Source: Scandinavium sp036271055
GTDB taxonomy: Bacteria; Pseudomonadota; Gammaproteobacteria; Enterobacterales; Enterobacteriaceae
Assembly: GCF_036271055.1 (NCBI RefSeq)
Contig: NZ_DATBBJ010000108.1
Coordinates: 1-64,000 of the forward strand
DNA length: 64,000 nucleotides
Reading direction: 5' to 3'
In this document: in pieces, positions 26,524 through 35,060 of the stretch
Position numbering within the stretch: the first letter of the stretch is position 1
How the letters are laid out: every line of letters starts with the position of its first letter
Position numbers and translations under genes: made by a program
Notes under the pieces: model-generated
Databases searched by the model: none
Told to the model about the DNA's origin: nothing
What the model saw: the letters and a program-made list of their open reading frames with translations, nothing else

Positions 26524-27525
26524 ATGACGCAACCTATTTCAGGTATGCCCGCCCGCCCTCCGGGGGAAGCAGCAGCCACGAACAACATCGGCGAGCAACC
26601 ACTCTCCACTCAGCAACGAACGGTACTCGAACGCCTGATCACACGCCTTGTGGCCTTAACGTCACAACAGAGTGCCGGTGTGTGGGCCGGAATGAAACAT
26701 GATTTGGGCCTGAAAAACGATGCACAGTTGCTCTCAAGGCATTTCCCTGCGGCAGAACAGAACCTGAATCAGCGACTGCAAAATGCAGAGCAAACTCATG
26801 TGGTGCGCCAGATTGTTGCCCAATTAACTGAACTGCTAAGCCAGGGCAATAACCGCCAGGCGGTGAGTGACTATATCCGTCAGCAATACGGCCAGACGAC
26901 ATTGAGTCATCTGACGCCCGATCAGCTCAAAAACGTACTGCAACTGCTGCAAAACAATCAACTGACCATTCCGCAGCCGCAGCAGCGCCCGGCAACAGAC
27001 CGACCACTCCAGCCTGCCGAGCACAACACGCTTAACCAGATGGTGACCAAAGTGGCGGCTGCGACAGGCGAATCCAGCAAATTGATCTGGCAGTCGATGC
27101 TGGAACTTTCTGGCGTGAAAAGCGGTGAACTGATCCCGGCCAAACACTTTAACCAACTGATGACCTGGCTACAGGCGCGTCAAACGCTAAGCGATCAAAA
27201 AGCCCCGACGCTCAATATGTTGCAGGCCGCGCTGAAGCAACCCATGGAACCACACGAGTTTAACGCTCTGCGCGATTATGCCCAGCAAACCTGGCTGGCC
27301 ACGCCACAGACAGTGTTAACACTTGCGCAGGTACAAGACTTGCTCAATCAGGTGTTCCTTCGCCGTGTGGAACGCTCACAGGACACGCTGGACACCCGTT
27401 ATGTTCAGCCGATCTATAACCCATTCACGCCGTTCATTGAGAACATGAAAGCAATGTCGACGCGACCGGGCCTGATGCTGGTCGCACTGATCGTGGTGAT
27501 GGTTCTGCTGTGGCTGGTGATTTAA
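26524..27525 (+). CDS. flk: Flagella biosynthesis regulator Flk
   Basis: Flk (RflH) prevents early secretion of late flagellar substrates in Salmonella and E. coli. It has 333 residues, is Gln-rich, and carries a single C-terminal membrane anchor (PGLMLVALIVVMVLLWLVI). It is divergent from pdxB, as in E. coli. In E. coli the next gene is the MFS gene yfcJ; here an accessory region follows. Confidence 0.93.
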   Translation: MTQPISGMPARPPGEAAATNNIGEQPLSTQQRTVLERLITRLVALTSQQSAGVWAGMKHDLGLKNDAQLLSRHFPAAEQNLNQRLQNAEQTHVVRQIVAQLTELLSQGNNRQAVSDYIRQQYGQTTLSHLTPDQLKNVLQLLQNNQLTIPQPQQRPATDRPLQPAEHNTLNQMVTKVAAATGESSKLIWQSMLELSGVKSGELIPAKHFNQLMTWLQARQTLSDQKAPTLNMLQAALKQPMEPHEFNALRDYAQQTWLATPQTVLTLAQVQDLLNQVFLRRVERSQDTLDTRYVQPIYNPFTPFIENMKAMSTRPGLMLVALIVVMVLLWLVI

Positions 27526-27915
27526 CTACTACTGGCCGACCGGCGGCAGTTTCCCGGCCGGCGGCAATGACAAACGGCATATTAATCATTTTGGGATACC
27601 TGAGTCAGGGTAGAGATTAGATCGTTCAATCCATTGAGTGAAATTTGGGTCAGCCGTTAATCAGTGATTTAAATTACCCGATTGCAGAAATAAAAGAAGA
27701 GTTCGCATTTAGCGAACGCTTTCTCCATCAACTCACGCTAACATCGCCCGGTCACCGGGGTGACAGTCAAAATCATTCCCAATAATTATTCAATGCTTAT
27801 CAAACATTAGCACTTTCAATTTTATCTGTTTTTCGTATAGCACTGAGTGCCTATTTCCGCGCCATCAAAAATGGTAATTCTGTTTATTTATACTACACAT
27901 GTAAAGAGCGAAACC
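27526..27915. other. Gene-free, AT-rich stretch after flk
   Basis: No convincing reading frame is seen here. Two inverted repeats stand out: GTTCGC-ATTTA-GCGAAC (27701-27717) and GTCACC-GG-GGTGAC (27751-27764). Base composition becomes AT-rich compared with flk, marking the left edge of the accessory insertion. Confidence 0.5.
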
Positions 27916-28284
27916 ATGACATGGGATATCAGGACAGCGACCAATTATGCTAAGCATCATGCGCATGCACACTCAACAGGTAGGTGCGCATAATACGTCA
28001 GAAAAGCAATTCAGGCCGGTGGTATTATCGTCGGTAACACCACACATGCCAAAGACTATGGCCCACTCTTAATGCATGCAGGGTTCAGAACGATATCTAC
28101 ATACGAATCCCCACAGGCGGGAGATGTCATCATATTGCAACCATATGAGGGTGGAAGCGTCAGCGGCCATATAGCTATCTTTGATGGACAAGAGTGGTAC
28201 TCAGATTTCAGGCAACGTGATATGTGGGCAGGGCCAGGTTTTCGTGCAAGTAAACCAGAATACAAAATTTACAGGAAAAAATAA
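27916..28284 (+). pseudogene. CHAP/NlpC-P60-type amidase, effector-like, interrupted by an in-frame stop
   Basis: Reading from the ATG at 27916 gives 25 residues, a TAA at 27991-27993, then 96 more codons in the same frame to TAA at 28282-28284. Read through, it is a 122-position protein with the layout of small peptidoglycan amidases: Cys24 in STGRCA-x-YVRKAIQAGG and His85 in SGHIAIFDG, followed by a WYSDF segment. This family is often found as interbacterial (type VI secretion) effectors. The stop lies two codons after the catalytic Cys, so no active enzyme can be made unless the stop is suppressed; a fragment could begin at Met53 (28072) but would lack the Cys. The ATG of the next gene overlaps the last stop (TAATG), typical of an effector-immunity pair. 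No VgrG, Hcp or PAAR gene is nearby. Confidence 0.72.
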
Positions 28285-28823
28285 TGAAGTGGACTCTTTC
28301 AATTTTAATAACCCTGATATTAACGGCCTGTCAAAATACTGCATCAAATCAAAGTAGCGAAGCAGTAAGTCGGTTTTATCAGGATTATATGCACCTATAT
28401 CTCCAGGAAGATATTTCTGATCTGATTGATTACACAAATCCTGTTTTTAACCAATACGTCTCATCCGACTTAACCGCCAGACTAAAAACAATTAATGAGT
28501 ATTACGAGCAGGAAATTATCGATTCTGATTATTTCATGTACGTCCAGGATTACTCAGTTGATTGGATCCCGGCGTTCCGCCTAGGCTCAACGAAACCCTT
28601 CCTGGGTGGGGAGGTTGTCGAAATCTGGCTTGGCGTTGAAGACAAAAAACAGATTCATTTGTTGGTGTACACGCGCCAGGAAAAAGGTCAGTGGAAAATT
28701 TACCGCGTCAAAGATCTCACCGATCATTTTGAACACGCCGTTTATGATGCGGGCTCACTGTCAGCAGCGAAGGCCTGGTCTGCAAAAATAGAACCCGAGT
28801 ACAAAGCAGAGGTTAGAAAATAA
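28284..28823 (+). CDS. Lipoprotein, possible immunity protein of the broken amidase
   Basis: This 179-residue protein has a lipoprotein signal: WTLSILITLILTAC with Cys16 as the lipid-bearing residue, followed by Gln, which favours sorting to the outer membrane. The mature part (FYQDYMHLYLQEDI, IHLLVYTRQEKGQWKIYRV) resembles DUF3828-type periplasmic lipoproteins; I am not certain of the family. It begins within the stop of the amidase-like gene and would act in the periplasm, where such amidases attack. It is intact while its partner is broken, as expected for a retained immunity gene, but this role is inferred. Confidence 0.65.
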   Translation: MKWTLSILITLILTACQNTASNQSSEAVSRFYQDYMHLYLQEDISDLIDYTNPVFNQYVSSDLTARLKTINEYYEQEIIDSDYFMYVQDYSVDWIPAFRLGSTKPFLGGEVVEIWLGVEDKKQIHLLVYTRQEKGQWKIYRVKDLTDHFEHAVYDAGSLSAAKAWSAKIEPEYKAEVRK

Positions 28824-28824
28824 A

Positions 28825-28860
28825 AACGCCAGCCCCGGTGAGTCACCGAAGGCTGGCGTT
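28825..28860. terminator. Bidirectional terminator between lipoprotein gene and ddc
   Basis: A 10-bp stem, AACGCCAGCC (28825-28834) with GGCTGGCGTT (28851-28860), encloses a smaller hairpin CGGTGA-G-TCACCG. It lies between two convergent genes. Confidence 0.8.
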
Positions 28861-28873
28861 GGAACAGGCAGGA

Positions 28874-30337
28874 TCAGGCGGTGAGCAGCTTTTGCGCGGT
28901 TTCTTTCACGCTGCCGAGCAGCTTTTTAACATCTTCCAGGCAAACGGTCGGGTTCAGTAACGTCATCTTCAGGCAGGTTACGCCCTCGGCTTCCGTCACC
29001 CCAACGTTCGCACTGCCGGATGCCAGCAACACATCGCCAATACGCTGATTCAGCAGCGCCACAAAAGCGGGGTCCGTCTGCTCAGGACGGAAACGGAACA
29101 GCACGCTCGCCAGCTGTGGCGTCATCACCAGTTCCAGTTCAGGCTGTTCGTGTACGTACTCTGCAACCTGCTGCGCCAGCGTCACACCGTTATCAATGAT
29201 CTCAGCGTACTGCTTTTTACCCAGCGCTTCGAGGCCCATCCACAGCTTCAGTGCATCGAAGCGCCGCGTGGTTTGCAGAGATTTGGACACCAAATTCGGC
29301 ACGCCATGCTCTTCGTCAAAGTCAGAGTTCAGGTAAGCCGCCTGATAGCGCATCAACTCATAGTGACGCGCCTCTTTCAAAAGAAACGCGCCGCAACTGA
29401 TGGTCTGGAAGAACTGCTTATGGAAATCGAGCGTCACTGAGTCAGCGCGTTCTAGTCCGTCAAGATAATGACGATATTTCTCTGAAAGCAGGAGTGCCCC
29501 GCCCCAGGCCGCATCGACATGCACCCAGATATTTTCTTCCGCCGCCAGAGCGGTAATCTCGGTCAACGGATCGATGGCACCGGCATCGGTGGTTCCGGCC
29601 GTGGCCACGATCGCCATCACCTGTTCGCCGTTGGCTTTGGCCTGCGCCAGTTTGGCTTTCAGGTCAGCAAGACACATTCGTGAGAAGGCATCGGTTTCAA
29701 CCTGGGTCACAGACTGATAGCCCAGCCCCATCAGCGCCATGTTCTTTTGCACTGAGAAGTGCGCTTCCTTCGAGCAGAACACTTTAATTTTGCTGAGATT
29801 GCCCGTCAGGCCATGCTGCTGAACAGAATGACCTTGACGTGCGAAGAAGGCATCACGCGCCAGCATCAGCCCCATCAGGTTGCTCTGCGTGCCGCCGCTG
29901 GTAAACACACCGGCATCACCCGCGCTGTAACCAATCTGCTCACGCAGCCACTCGATGAGTTTAATCTCAATCAGGGTGGCCGAGGGGCTCTGGTCCCAGG
30001 AGTCCATGCTTTGGTTGGTGGCGTTAATCAGCACTTCCGCGGCCTGGCTTATTACCAGGCTCGGACAATGCAGATGCGCCACGCACTGCGCGTGGTGGAC
30101 CGACAAGCTGTCTTTAAGGAAATATTCCACGGCGCGCTCGATGGCGGCCTGGTTGCCCAGGCCCTCCTGCGTAAAGCTAAGCTGAATACGCTCGCGCAGT
30201 TGCTCGACGGTTTTGCCCTGGTACATCTCAGGCTGTTTTAACCACTCAACTACCGCCCGGCTACTCTGCTCAATGGCCTGCTGATAAGCAGCAATGCTTT
30301 GCGCTGAGCCGGACAGGATAGGATTGTTATCTGACAT
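28874..30337 (-). CDS. ddc: L-2,4-diaminobutyrate decarboxylase
   Basis: Ddc removes CO2 from L-2,4-diaminobutyrate to give 1,3-diaminopropane. It is a PLP group-II decarboxylase of 487 residues. The cofactor lysine is Lys307 in LDFHKQFFQ, with His193 (EAHFSVQKN) stacking on the ring and Asp275 in VHVDAAWGG. It strongly resembles the Enterobacter and Acinetobacter enzymes and differs from glutamate decarboxylases. It lies 17 bp after dat in one leftward operon. 1,3-diaminopropane is a known major polyamine of Enterobacter. This gene pair is absent from E. coli K-12 at this place. Confidence 0.93.
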   Translation of the reverse strand: MSDNNPILSGSAQSIAAYQQAIEQSSRAVVEWLKQPEMYQGKTVEQLRERIQLSFTQEGLGNQAAIERAVEYFLKDSLSVHHAQCVAHLHCPSLVISQAAEVLINATNQSMDSWDQSPSATLIEIKLIEWLREQIGYSAGDAGVFTSGGTQSNLMGLMLARDAFFARQGHSVQQHGLTGNLSKIKVFCSKEAHFSVQKNMALMGLGYQSVTQVETDAFSRMCLADLKAKLAQAKANGEQVMAIVATAGTTDAGAIDPLTEITALAAEENIWVHVDAAWGGALLLSEKYRHYLDGLERADSVTLDFHKQFFQTISCGAFLLKEARHYELMRYQAAYLNSDFDEEHGVPNLVSKSLQTTRRFDALKLWMGLEALGKKQYAEIIDNGVTLAQQVAEYVHEQPELELVMTPQLASVLFRFRPEQTDPAFVALLNQRIGDVLLASGSANVGVTEAEGVTCLKMTLLNPTVCLEDVKKLLGSVKETAQKLLTA

Positions 30338-30354
30338 TTCTCTGTCTACTCCAG

Positions 30355-31740
30355 TTAAACCGGCTGAACACCTGCTTCAAGCATCGCACTTTCAAACTTA
30401 TCGAGGAAAATGCCCAGCTCTTCGCGGGTGATAAGCAATGAAGGCAGCAGACGCAGCACACAGCCGTTACGGCCGCCGCGCTCGAGAATCAGCCCTGCTT
30501 CGAAGCATTTTTTCTGCAGCAGTGCAGAAAGTTCGCCGTCAGCCGGGTAGCAACCCATGTGATCCTGTGCTTCGTTTGGTTTCACCATTTCGATGCCGAT
30601 CATCAGGCCCAGACCGCGCACCTGGCCGATAACCGGGTAGCGTTTTTGCAGATCTTTCAGCTTGCCCTTCAGCCACTCGCCTTTGGCGGTAACCTGGTCG
30701 GCAATGTTTTCTTCTTTGAGGATTTTCAGGGTCGTCAGACCGGTCGCCATCGCCAGCTGGTTGCCGCGGAACGTCCCGGTATGGTGACCAGGCGACCACG
30801 CATCAAACTGCTTTTTAATGCCCAGCACCGCCAGCGGCAAACCACCGCCGACAGCTTTAGACATCACGATGATGTCCGGCTCAATACCGGCGTGTTCGAA
30901 GGCGAACAGTTTGCCGGTACGGGCAAAACCGGCCTGAACTTCGTCGATAATCAGCAAAATGCCGTGTTCCTGGGTAACTTTGCGAATACGCTGCAACCAC
31001 TCAGCGGGTGCCGGATTCACACCGCCTTCACCCTGCACGGCTTCGAGGATCACCGCCGCAGGTTTGCGCACGCCGCTCTCTACGTCGTTGATCAGATTCT
31101 CAAAGTAATACGTCAGCGCTTTCACACCCGCTTCGCCACCAATGCCCAGCGGGCAGCGGTATTCGTGCGGATAAGGCAGGAACTGGACTTCCGGCATCAT
31201 GTTGCTGACGGCTTCTTTCGGCGACAGGTTTCCGGTGACGGAAAGCGCGCCATGGGTCATGCCGTGGTAGCCGCCGGAGAAGCTGATAATACCGGAACGC
31301 CCGGTCACTTTTTTCGCCAGTTTCAGCGCGGCTTCTACCGCATCAGCACCGGAAGGTCCGGTGAACTGCAGGCAATATTCACGGCCCTGACCCGGCAGAA
31401 GGGAGAGCAGATAAGCGGAAAACTCATCTTTTAATGGGGTAGTCAAATCGAGTGTATGTAACGGTAAGCCACTGCTGATGACACGTTGAATGCTTTGAAG
31501 CACATCGGGATGATTATGACCCAGCGCCAGGGTTCCGGCACCGGCAAGACAGTCAAGGTATTGATTATTTTCTACATCGGTTATCCAGACGCCCTGCGCT
31601 TTGGCAATCGCCAGCGGCAGTTTACGAGGATAGCTCCTGACATTAGATTCAAACTCAGCTTGTCTTGCTAAATAGGTATCATTGCTTTGCGGTAATGAAT
31701 AAGCACTTAAAGTATCAATACGGACTTTATCCGTCATCAT
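30355..31740 (-). CDS. dat: Diaminobutyrate--2-oxoglutarate transaminase
   Basis: Dat moves an amino group (from glutamate) to aspartate semialdehyde to form L-2,4-diaminobutyrate. It is a class-III PLP aminotransferase of 461 residues. The Schiff-base lysine is Lys295 in IVMSKAVGGGLPLAV, and Asp266 (IIDEVQAGFARTG) contacts the ring nitrogen. AGGAG stands 4 bases before the first ATG and 7 before the second (31737), so either may be used. It is the first gene of dat-ddc and is divergent from a lysC paralog that would supply its pathway with aspartyl phosphate. Confidence 0.93.
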   Translation of the reverse strand: MMTDKVRIDTLSAYSLPQSNDTYLARQAEFESNVRSYPRKLPLAIAKAQGVWITDVENNQYLDCLAGAGTLALGHNHPDVLQSIQRVISSGLPLHTLDLTTPLKDEFSAYLLSLLPGQGREYCLQFTGPSGADAVEAALKLAKKVTGRSGIISFSGGYHGMTHGALSVTGNLSPKEAVSNMMPEVQFLPYPHEYRCPLGIGGEAGVKALTYYFENLINDVESGVRKPAAVILEAVQGEGGVNPAPAEWLQRIRKVTQEHGILLIIDEVQAGFARTGKLFAFEHAGIEPDIIVMSKAVGGGLPLAVLGIKKQFDAWSPGHHTGTFRGNQLAMATGLTTLKILKEENIADQVTAKGEWLKGKLKDLQKRYPVIGQVRGLGLMIGIEMVKPNEAQDHMGCYPADGELSALLQKKCFEAGLILERGGRNGCVLRLLPSLLITREELGIFLDKFESAMLEAGVQPV

Positions 31741-32176
31741 ATCACTCCTACAACCACGGCTGACTTAACACCGGATTGAATAATGGTTTGAGGGTTTACC
31801 TAAAAAAGGCGCGGCTAATATAAGGCGTTTTGTTTATGGGCTCAATATTTATTTTTCTGCATCACGACTAACGGATTTTCCCTTTAAAATCAAAACCAAA
31901 CACACACTAAATTAAAGAACACTTTCAAAATCCTGTTTTTTAAGCGTTCTTAAAAATAAGTAAACACCAGACTAGCTCAATAAAACCACAACAACATTAC
32001 GGATGAATTGATTTTTTACAAAAACTTACTCTCCCCCTTAAAGTAAATCGGCGATCCAGAAGGTTGTTTTTAAAGAATTAAATACAACAACGCATAAATT
32101 TATCGCATCCAGGTGAGAATTAACTTACTATCTCGCGGCTTTAATACCGCCCTCGTGGCTGTAATAAAAAATTAAT
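31741..32176. other. Long AT-rich divergent spacer between dat and the lysC paralog
   Basis: I see no gene or complete RNA motif in this stretch. It must hold the promoters of both divergent units. A long T/A-rich tract (about 31850-32050) is unlike the neighbouring coding DNA and could be a target for H-NS-type silencing. Confidence 0.45.
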
Positions 32177-32349
32177 GCGCATACACCGGTAACGTGTGAC
32201 GGGCGAAACACATTATCGACAACAGGAAGACTTCCTGGGTTGTCATCAGAGATATCCGCGGGCGGAGATCTCGTAAGGCGAAGCTGCTTCCCTTATGCCA
32301 AGAATGAAATTTTCTGCCATCAGTGATGGCGCCCTGATATGAGATTGTT
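32177..32349 (+). promoter_or_regulatory. Degenerate lysine-riboswitch-like leader of the lysC paralog
   Basis: The 5' leader resembles the 3' half of the E. coli lysC leader as I remember it. Matches are the small hairpin AGGAAG-A-CTTCCT (about P5), TCCTGGGTTGTCATCAGA (32233-32250), CTTCCCTTATGCCAAGAATG (32287-32306) and CCCTGATATGAGATTGTTATG-type sequence up to the start codon. The 5' half of the lysine aptamer (the AGAGG.GC and GGAG elements) is not recognisable upstream. It is probably a relic of a lysine riboswitch inherited with the gene; lysine sensing is probably lost. Confidence 0.6.
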
Positions 32350-33720
32350 ATGACACGCATTTATTCCCCCCTGGTCGTGGCCAAATTCGGCGGCACCAGC
32401 GTTGCCGATGCTGAGGCAATGAATCGCAGTGCCCAGATTGTCCTCGCTGATAATCAAGTCCGAGTTGTGGTGTTATCTGCCTCTTCGGGCGTCACCAACC
32501 TGTTGGTTGCCCTCTCTGAAGGCCTTGAAGCCCCTGTTCGTCAGGACAACATCGAGACCTTGCGGGCGCTGCAATACCGCATTATTGCCTCTCTGAAACA
32601 GCCTGATGACGTTCGCCAGAAAATCGACGCGCTGCTCGATAGGGTTGCTTCGCTTGCTGAATCGGCAACGATAACCCCTTCCCCGGCGCTGAGCGATGAA
32701 CTCGTCAGCCACGGCGAGCTGATGTCTTCCCTGCTGTTTACCGAGATCCTGCGCGAACGCGGCACGCACGCGCTCTGGCTGGATGCCCGGAAAGTTATCC
32801 GTACCGATGCCAGTTTTGGCTGTGCCGAACCCAATCTGGCGGCCATTGCTCACCAGGCGCAAACCCTTTTTCTGCCGCACGTTGAACACGCGGTAATTGT
32901 CACGCAAGGGTTTATCGGTAGCGATGACGCCGGACACACGACCACGTTAGGTCGTGGCGGCAGCGATTACACCGCCTCTCTACTGGGTGAAGCCTTACAG
33001 GCCAGTCGGGTTGATATCTGGACTGATGTCGCGGGGATCTACACCACCGACCCGAGAGTCGTGCCACAGGCCCAGCGCATTGAGGATATTTCCTTTACCG
33101 AAGCCAGTGACATGGCGACTTACGGCGCGAAAGTGCTGCATCCGGCGACGCTCCTGCCCGCGATGCGCAAAAATATTCCGGTGTTTGTTGGCTCAAGCAA
33201 AAATCCGCAGGCGGGTGGAACACTGGTTCGGCGTGAAACAGAAAATCCACCGCGCTACCGGGCCATCGCCTTGCGCCGTGGACAGACGTTGATCAGATGC
33301 TGTCGACCAGATGCTCACTCCGCTGTGGATTTCAACGCAAGGATCTTCACCCTGCTGGCAGAACATCAGGTTGCGGCAGAACTGCTGACTACCTCAGAAA
33401 CGGGTGTTGCGCTGGTGCTGGATGCGACGCATGCCACATCAGGTGATGATGGCGAGATTATTACCACCTTGCGTGACACACTTTCTGCGCATTGTGACGT
33501 TGAAATCGAGTCCGGACTGGCGTTAATGACGTTGGTCGGCCACCAGTTGGCACAATCAGAAGGCGTGCATCGGGAAGTGTTTTATGGACTGGAAACCTGC
33601 GCGGTGCGGATGATTTGCCATGGCCCGTCGGAAGGACATCTCAGTTTCCTGCTCCCGGGCGAGTCAGCGGAGGACGCACTTAAAGCGTTGCACCGACAGT
33701 TGTTCGAACGGGCCGCCTGA
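32350..33720 (+). CDS. Aspartate kinase, LysC-type paralog linked to dat-ddc
   Basis: Aspartokinase phosphorylates aspartate to aspartyl phosphate. This 456-residue protein aligns along its whole length with LysC (aspartokinase III): VVAKFGGTSVAD at 10-20, SHGELMSSLLF, TTTLGRGGSDYTASLL, and ATYGAKVLHPATLLPA. The regulatory ACT region differs where LysC binds lysine. E. coli LysC has SLNMLHSRGFLAEVF and SVDLITTSEVS, while here residues about 316-352 read RCCRPDAHSAVDFNARIF and AAELLTTSETG, so the Met, Gly-Phe-Leu and Val-Asp contacts are changed. Feedback by lysine is therefore probably reduced. It stands alone on the plus strand, divergent from dat-ddc. The true lysC is expected elsewhere in the genome. 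Confidence 0.88.
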   Translation: MTRIYSPLVVAKFGGTSVADAEAMNRSAQIVLADNQVRVVVLSASSGVTNLLVALSEGLEAPVRQDNIETLRALQYRIIASLKQPDDVRQKIDALLDRVASLAESATITPSPALSDELVSHGELMSSLLFTEILRERGTHALWLDARKVIRTDASFGCAEPNLAAIAHQAQTLFLPHVEHAVIVTQGFIGSDDAGHTTTLGRGGSDYTASLLGEALQASRVDIWTDVAGIYTTDPRVVPQAQRIEDISFTEASDMATYGAKVLHPATLLPAMRKNIPVFVGSSKNPQAGGTLVRRETENPPRYRAIALRRGQTLIRCCRPDAHSAVDFNARIFTLLAEHQVAAELLTTSETGVALVLDATHATSGDDGEIITTLRDTLSAHCDVEIESGLALMTLVGHQLAQSEGVHREVFYGLETCAVRMICHGPSEGHLSFLLPGESAEDALKALHRQLFERAA

Positions 33721-33732
33721 ATCACAGAAACA

Positions 33733-33758
33733 AGAAAGGAGCCTTTCGGCTCCTTTCT
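33733..33758. terminator. Bidirectional terminator between lysC paralog and fabB
   Basis: A perfect 11-bp stem, AGAAAGGAGCC with GGCTCCTTTCT and a TTTC loop, stands between two convergent genes. Confidence 0.85.
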
Positions 33759-33775
33759 TACATCCAGCGTAATGA

Positions 33776-34993
33776 TTACGCTTTCAGCTTACGCATAACC
33801 AGCGTGGCGTTGGTGCCACCGAAGCCGAAGCTGTTGGACATCACGGTGTTCAGCGCTTGTTCAGTTGGCTTAGTCACGATGTTCAGGCCAACGGCTTTCT
33901 CGTCCATCTCGTCGATGTTGATGCTTGGGGCAACGAAGCCGTGTTCCAGCATCAGCAGAGAGTAGATAGCCTCCTGCACACCAGCGGCACCCAGAGAGTG
34001 ACCGGTCATGGCTTTAGTTGCAGAAATCGCCGGGGTGTTGTCACCGAAGACTTCACGAATCGCGCCCAGTTCTTTCACATCGCCAACCGGCGTAGAAGTA
34101 CCGTGAGAGTTCAGGTAGTCGATTGGAGTATCAAGACCTTCCATCGCCAGCTTCATGCAGCGCACTGCGCCTTCGCCAGATGGAGCAACCATATCAGCGC
34201 CATCAGAGGTTGCGCCGTAGCCAACCACTTCTGCGTAGATGTGTGCGCCACGTGCCAGCGCGTGTTCCAGTTCTTCAACCACGACCATACCGCCGCCGCC
34301 TGCGATAACGAAACCGTCACGGCTCGCATCATAGGTACGGGACGCTTTGTCCGGGCTTTCGTTATATTTGGTAGACAGTGCGCCCATTGCGTCGAACTCA
34401 CAGGCCATTTCCCAGCACAGCTCTTCGCCGCCGCCTGCAAAAACGATGTCCTGTTTGCCGAGCTGAATCTGCTCAACCGCGCTGCCGATACAGTGTGCGG
34501 AAGTCGCACATGCGGAGCTGATAGAGTAATTCACACCGTGAATTTTGAACGGGGTGGCGAGGCATGCGGAAACCGCAGACGCCATCGCTTTGGTCACAAC
34601 GTAAGGACCGACCGCTTTCAGGCCACGCGGGCTACGCATTGCGTCTGCACCGAATACCTGAGATTTAGAAGAACCACCGGAACCTGCAATCAGGCCCACG
34701 CGTGGGTTGTTCTGATAAACGTCTTCTTTCAGGCCAGCATCTTCAACAGCCTGCTGCATGGAAAGGAACGCGTAGATAGAGGCATCGTTCATGAAACGGA
34801 CAACTTTACGATCAATCAGACCGGTGGTGTCCAGTTTGACGTTACCCCATACGTGGCTACGCATACCAGAATCTTTGAATTCTTGAGAGAAAGTGATCCC
34901 CGAGCGTCCTTCACGCAGAGATTCCAGGACTTCCTGCTGGTTGTTACCGATGCTGGAAACGATGCCCAGGCCAGTAATCACTGCACGTTTCAT
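33776..34993 (-). CDS. fabB: Beta-ketoacyl-ACP synthase I
   Basis: FabB extends acyl-ACPs and is needed for the step that keeps unsaturated fatty acids in the pathway. It has 405 residues; the nucleophile is Cys162 in SISSACATSAHCIG, with the two histidines in LNSHGTSTPVGD and KAMTGHSLGAAG. It is divergent from mnmC. The promoter region holds a FabR-type palindrome and a FadR-like site. Confidence 0.97.
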   Translation of the reverse strand: MKRAVITGLGIVSSIGNNQQEVLESLREGRSGITFSQEFKDSGMRSHVWGNVKLDTTGLIDRKVVRFMNDASIYAFLSMQQAVEDAGLKEDVYQNNPRVGLIAGSGGSSKSQVFGADAMRSPRGLKAVGPYVVTKAMASAVSACLATPFKIHGVNYSISSACATSAHCIGSAVEQIQLGKQDIVFAGGGEELCWEMACEFDAMGALSTKYNESPDKASRTYDASRDGFVIAGGGGMVVVEELEHALARGAHIYAEVVGYGATSDGADMVAPSGEGAVRCMKLAMEGLDTPIDYLNSHGTSTPVGDVKELGAIREVFGDNTPAISATKAMTGHSLGAAGVQEAIYSLLMLEHGFVAPSINIDEMDEKAVGLNIVTKPTEQALNTVMSNSFGFGGTNATLVMRKLKA

Positions 34994-35040
34994 TCAATAC
35001 CTCTGTAAGTCATACTATTTTAAGTTTCGATTGGCACAAT

Positions 35041-35058
35041 AGCGTACACTTGTACGCT
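35041..35058. promoter_or_regulatory. FabR-type operator of fabB
   Basis: AGCGTACACTTGTACGCT is an inverted repeat, AGCGTACA-N2-TGTACGCT, of the kind bound by FabR in fabA and fabB promoters. It is 48-65 bp before fabB. Confidence 0.75.
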
Positions 35059-35060
35059 GA

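Noticed and set aside
28072..28284. A separate 70-residue gene starting at Met 28072
   Set aside because: It is the in-frame tail of the interrupted amidase-like gene, lacks a ribosome binding site and lacks the catalytic Cys.
32177..32349. A complete, working lysine riboswitch before the lysC paralog
   Set aside because: Only the 3' half and the sequence before the start codon are recognisable; the 5' aptamer elements are missing by eye, so I call it vestigial.
33857..35008. Long plus-strand frame opposite fabB (383 codons)
   Set aside because: It is the antisense shadow of fabB, rich in Arg/His/Cys, with no family resemblance.
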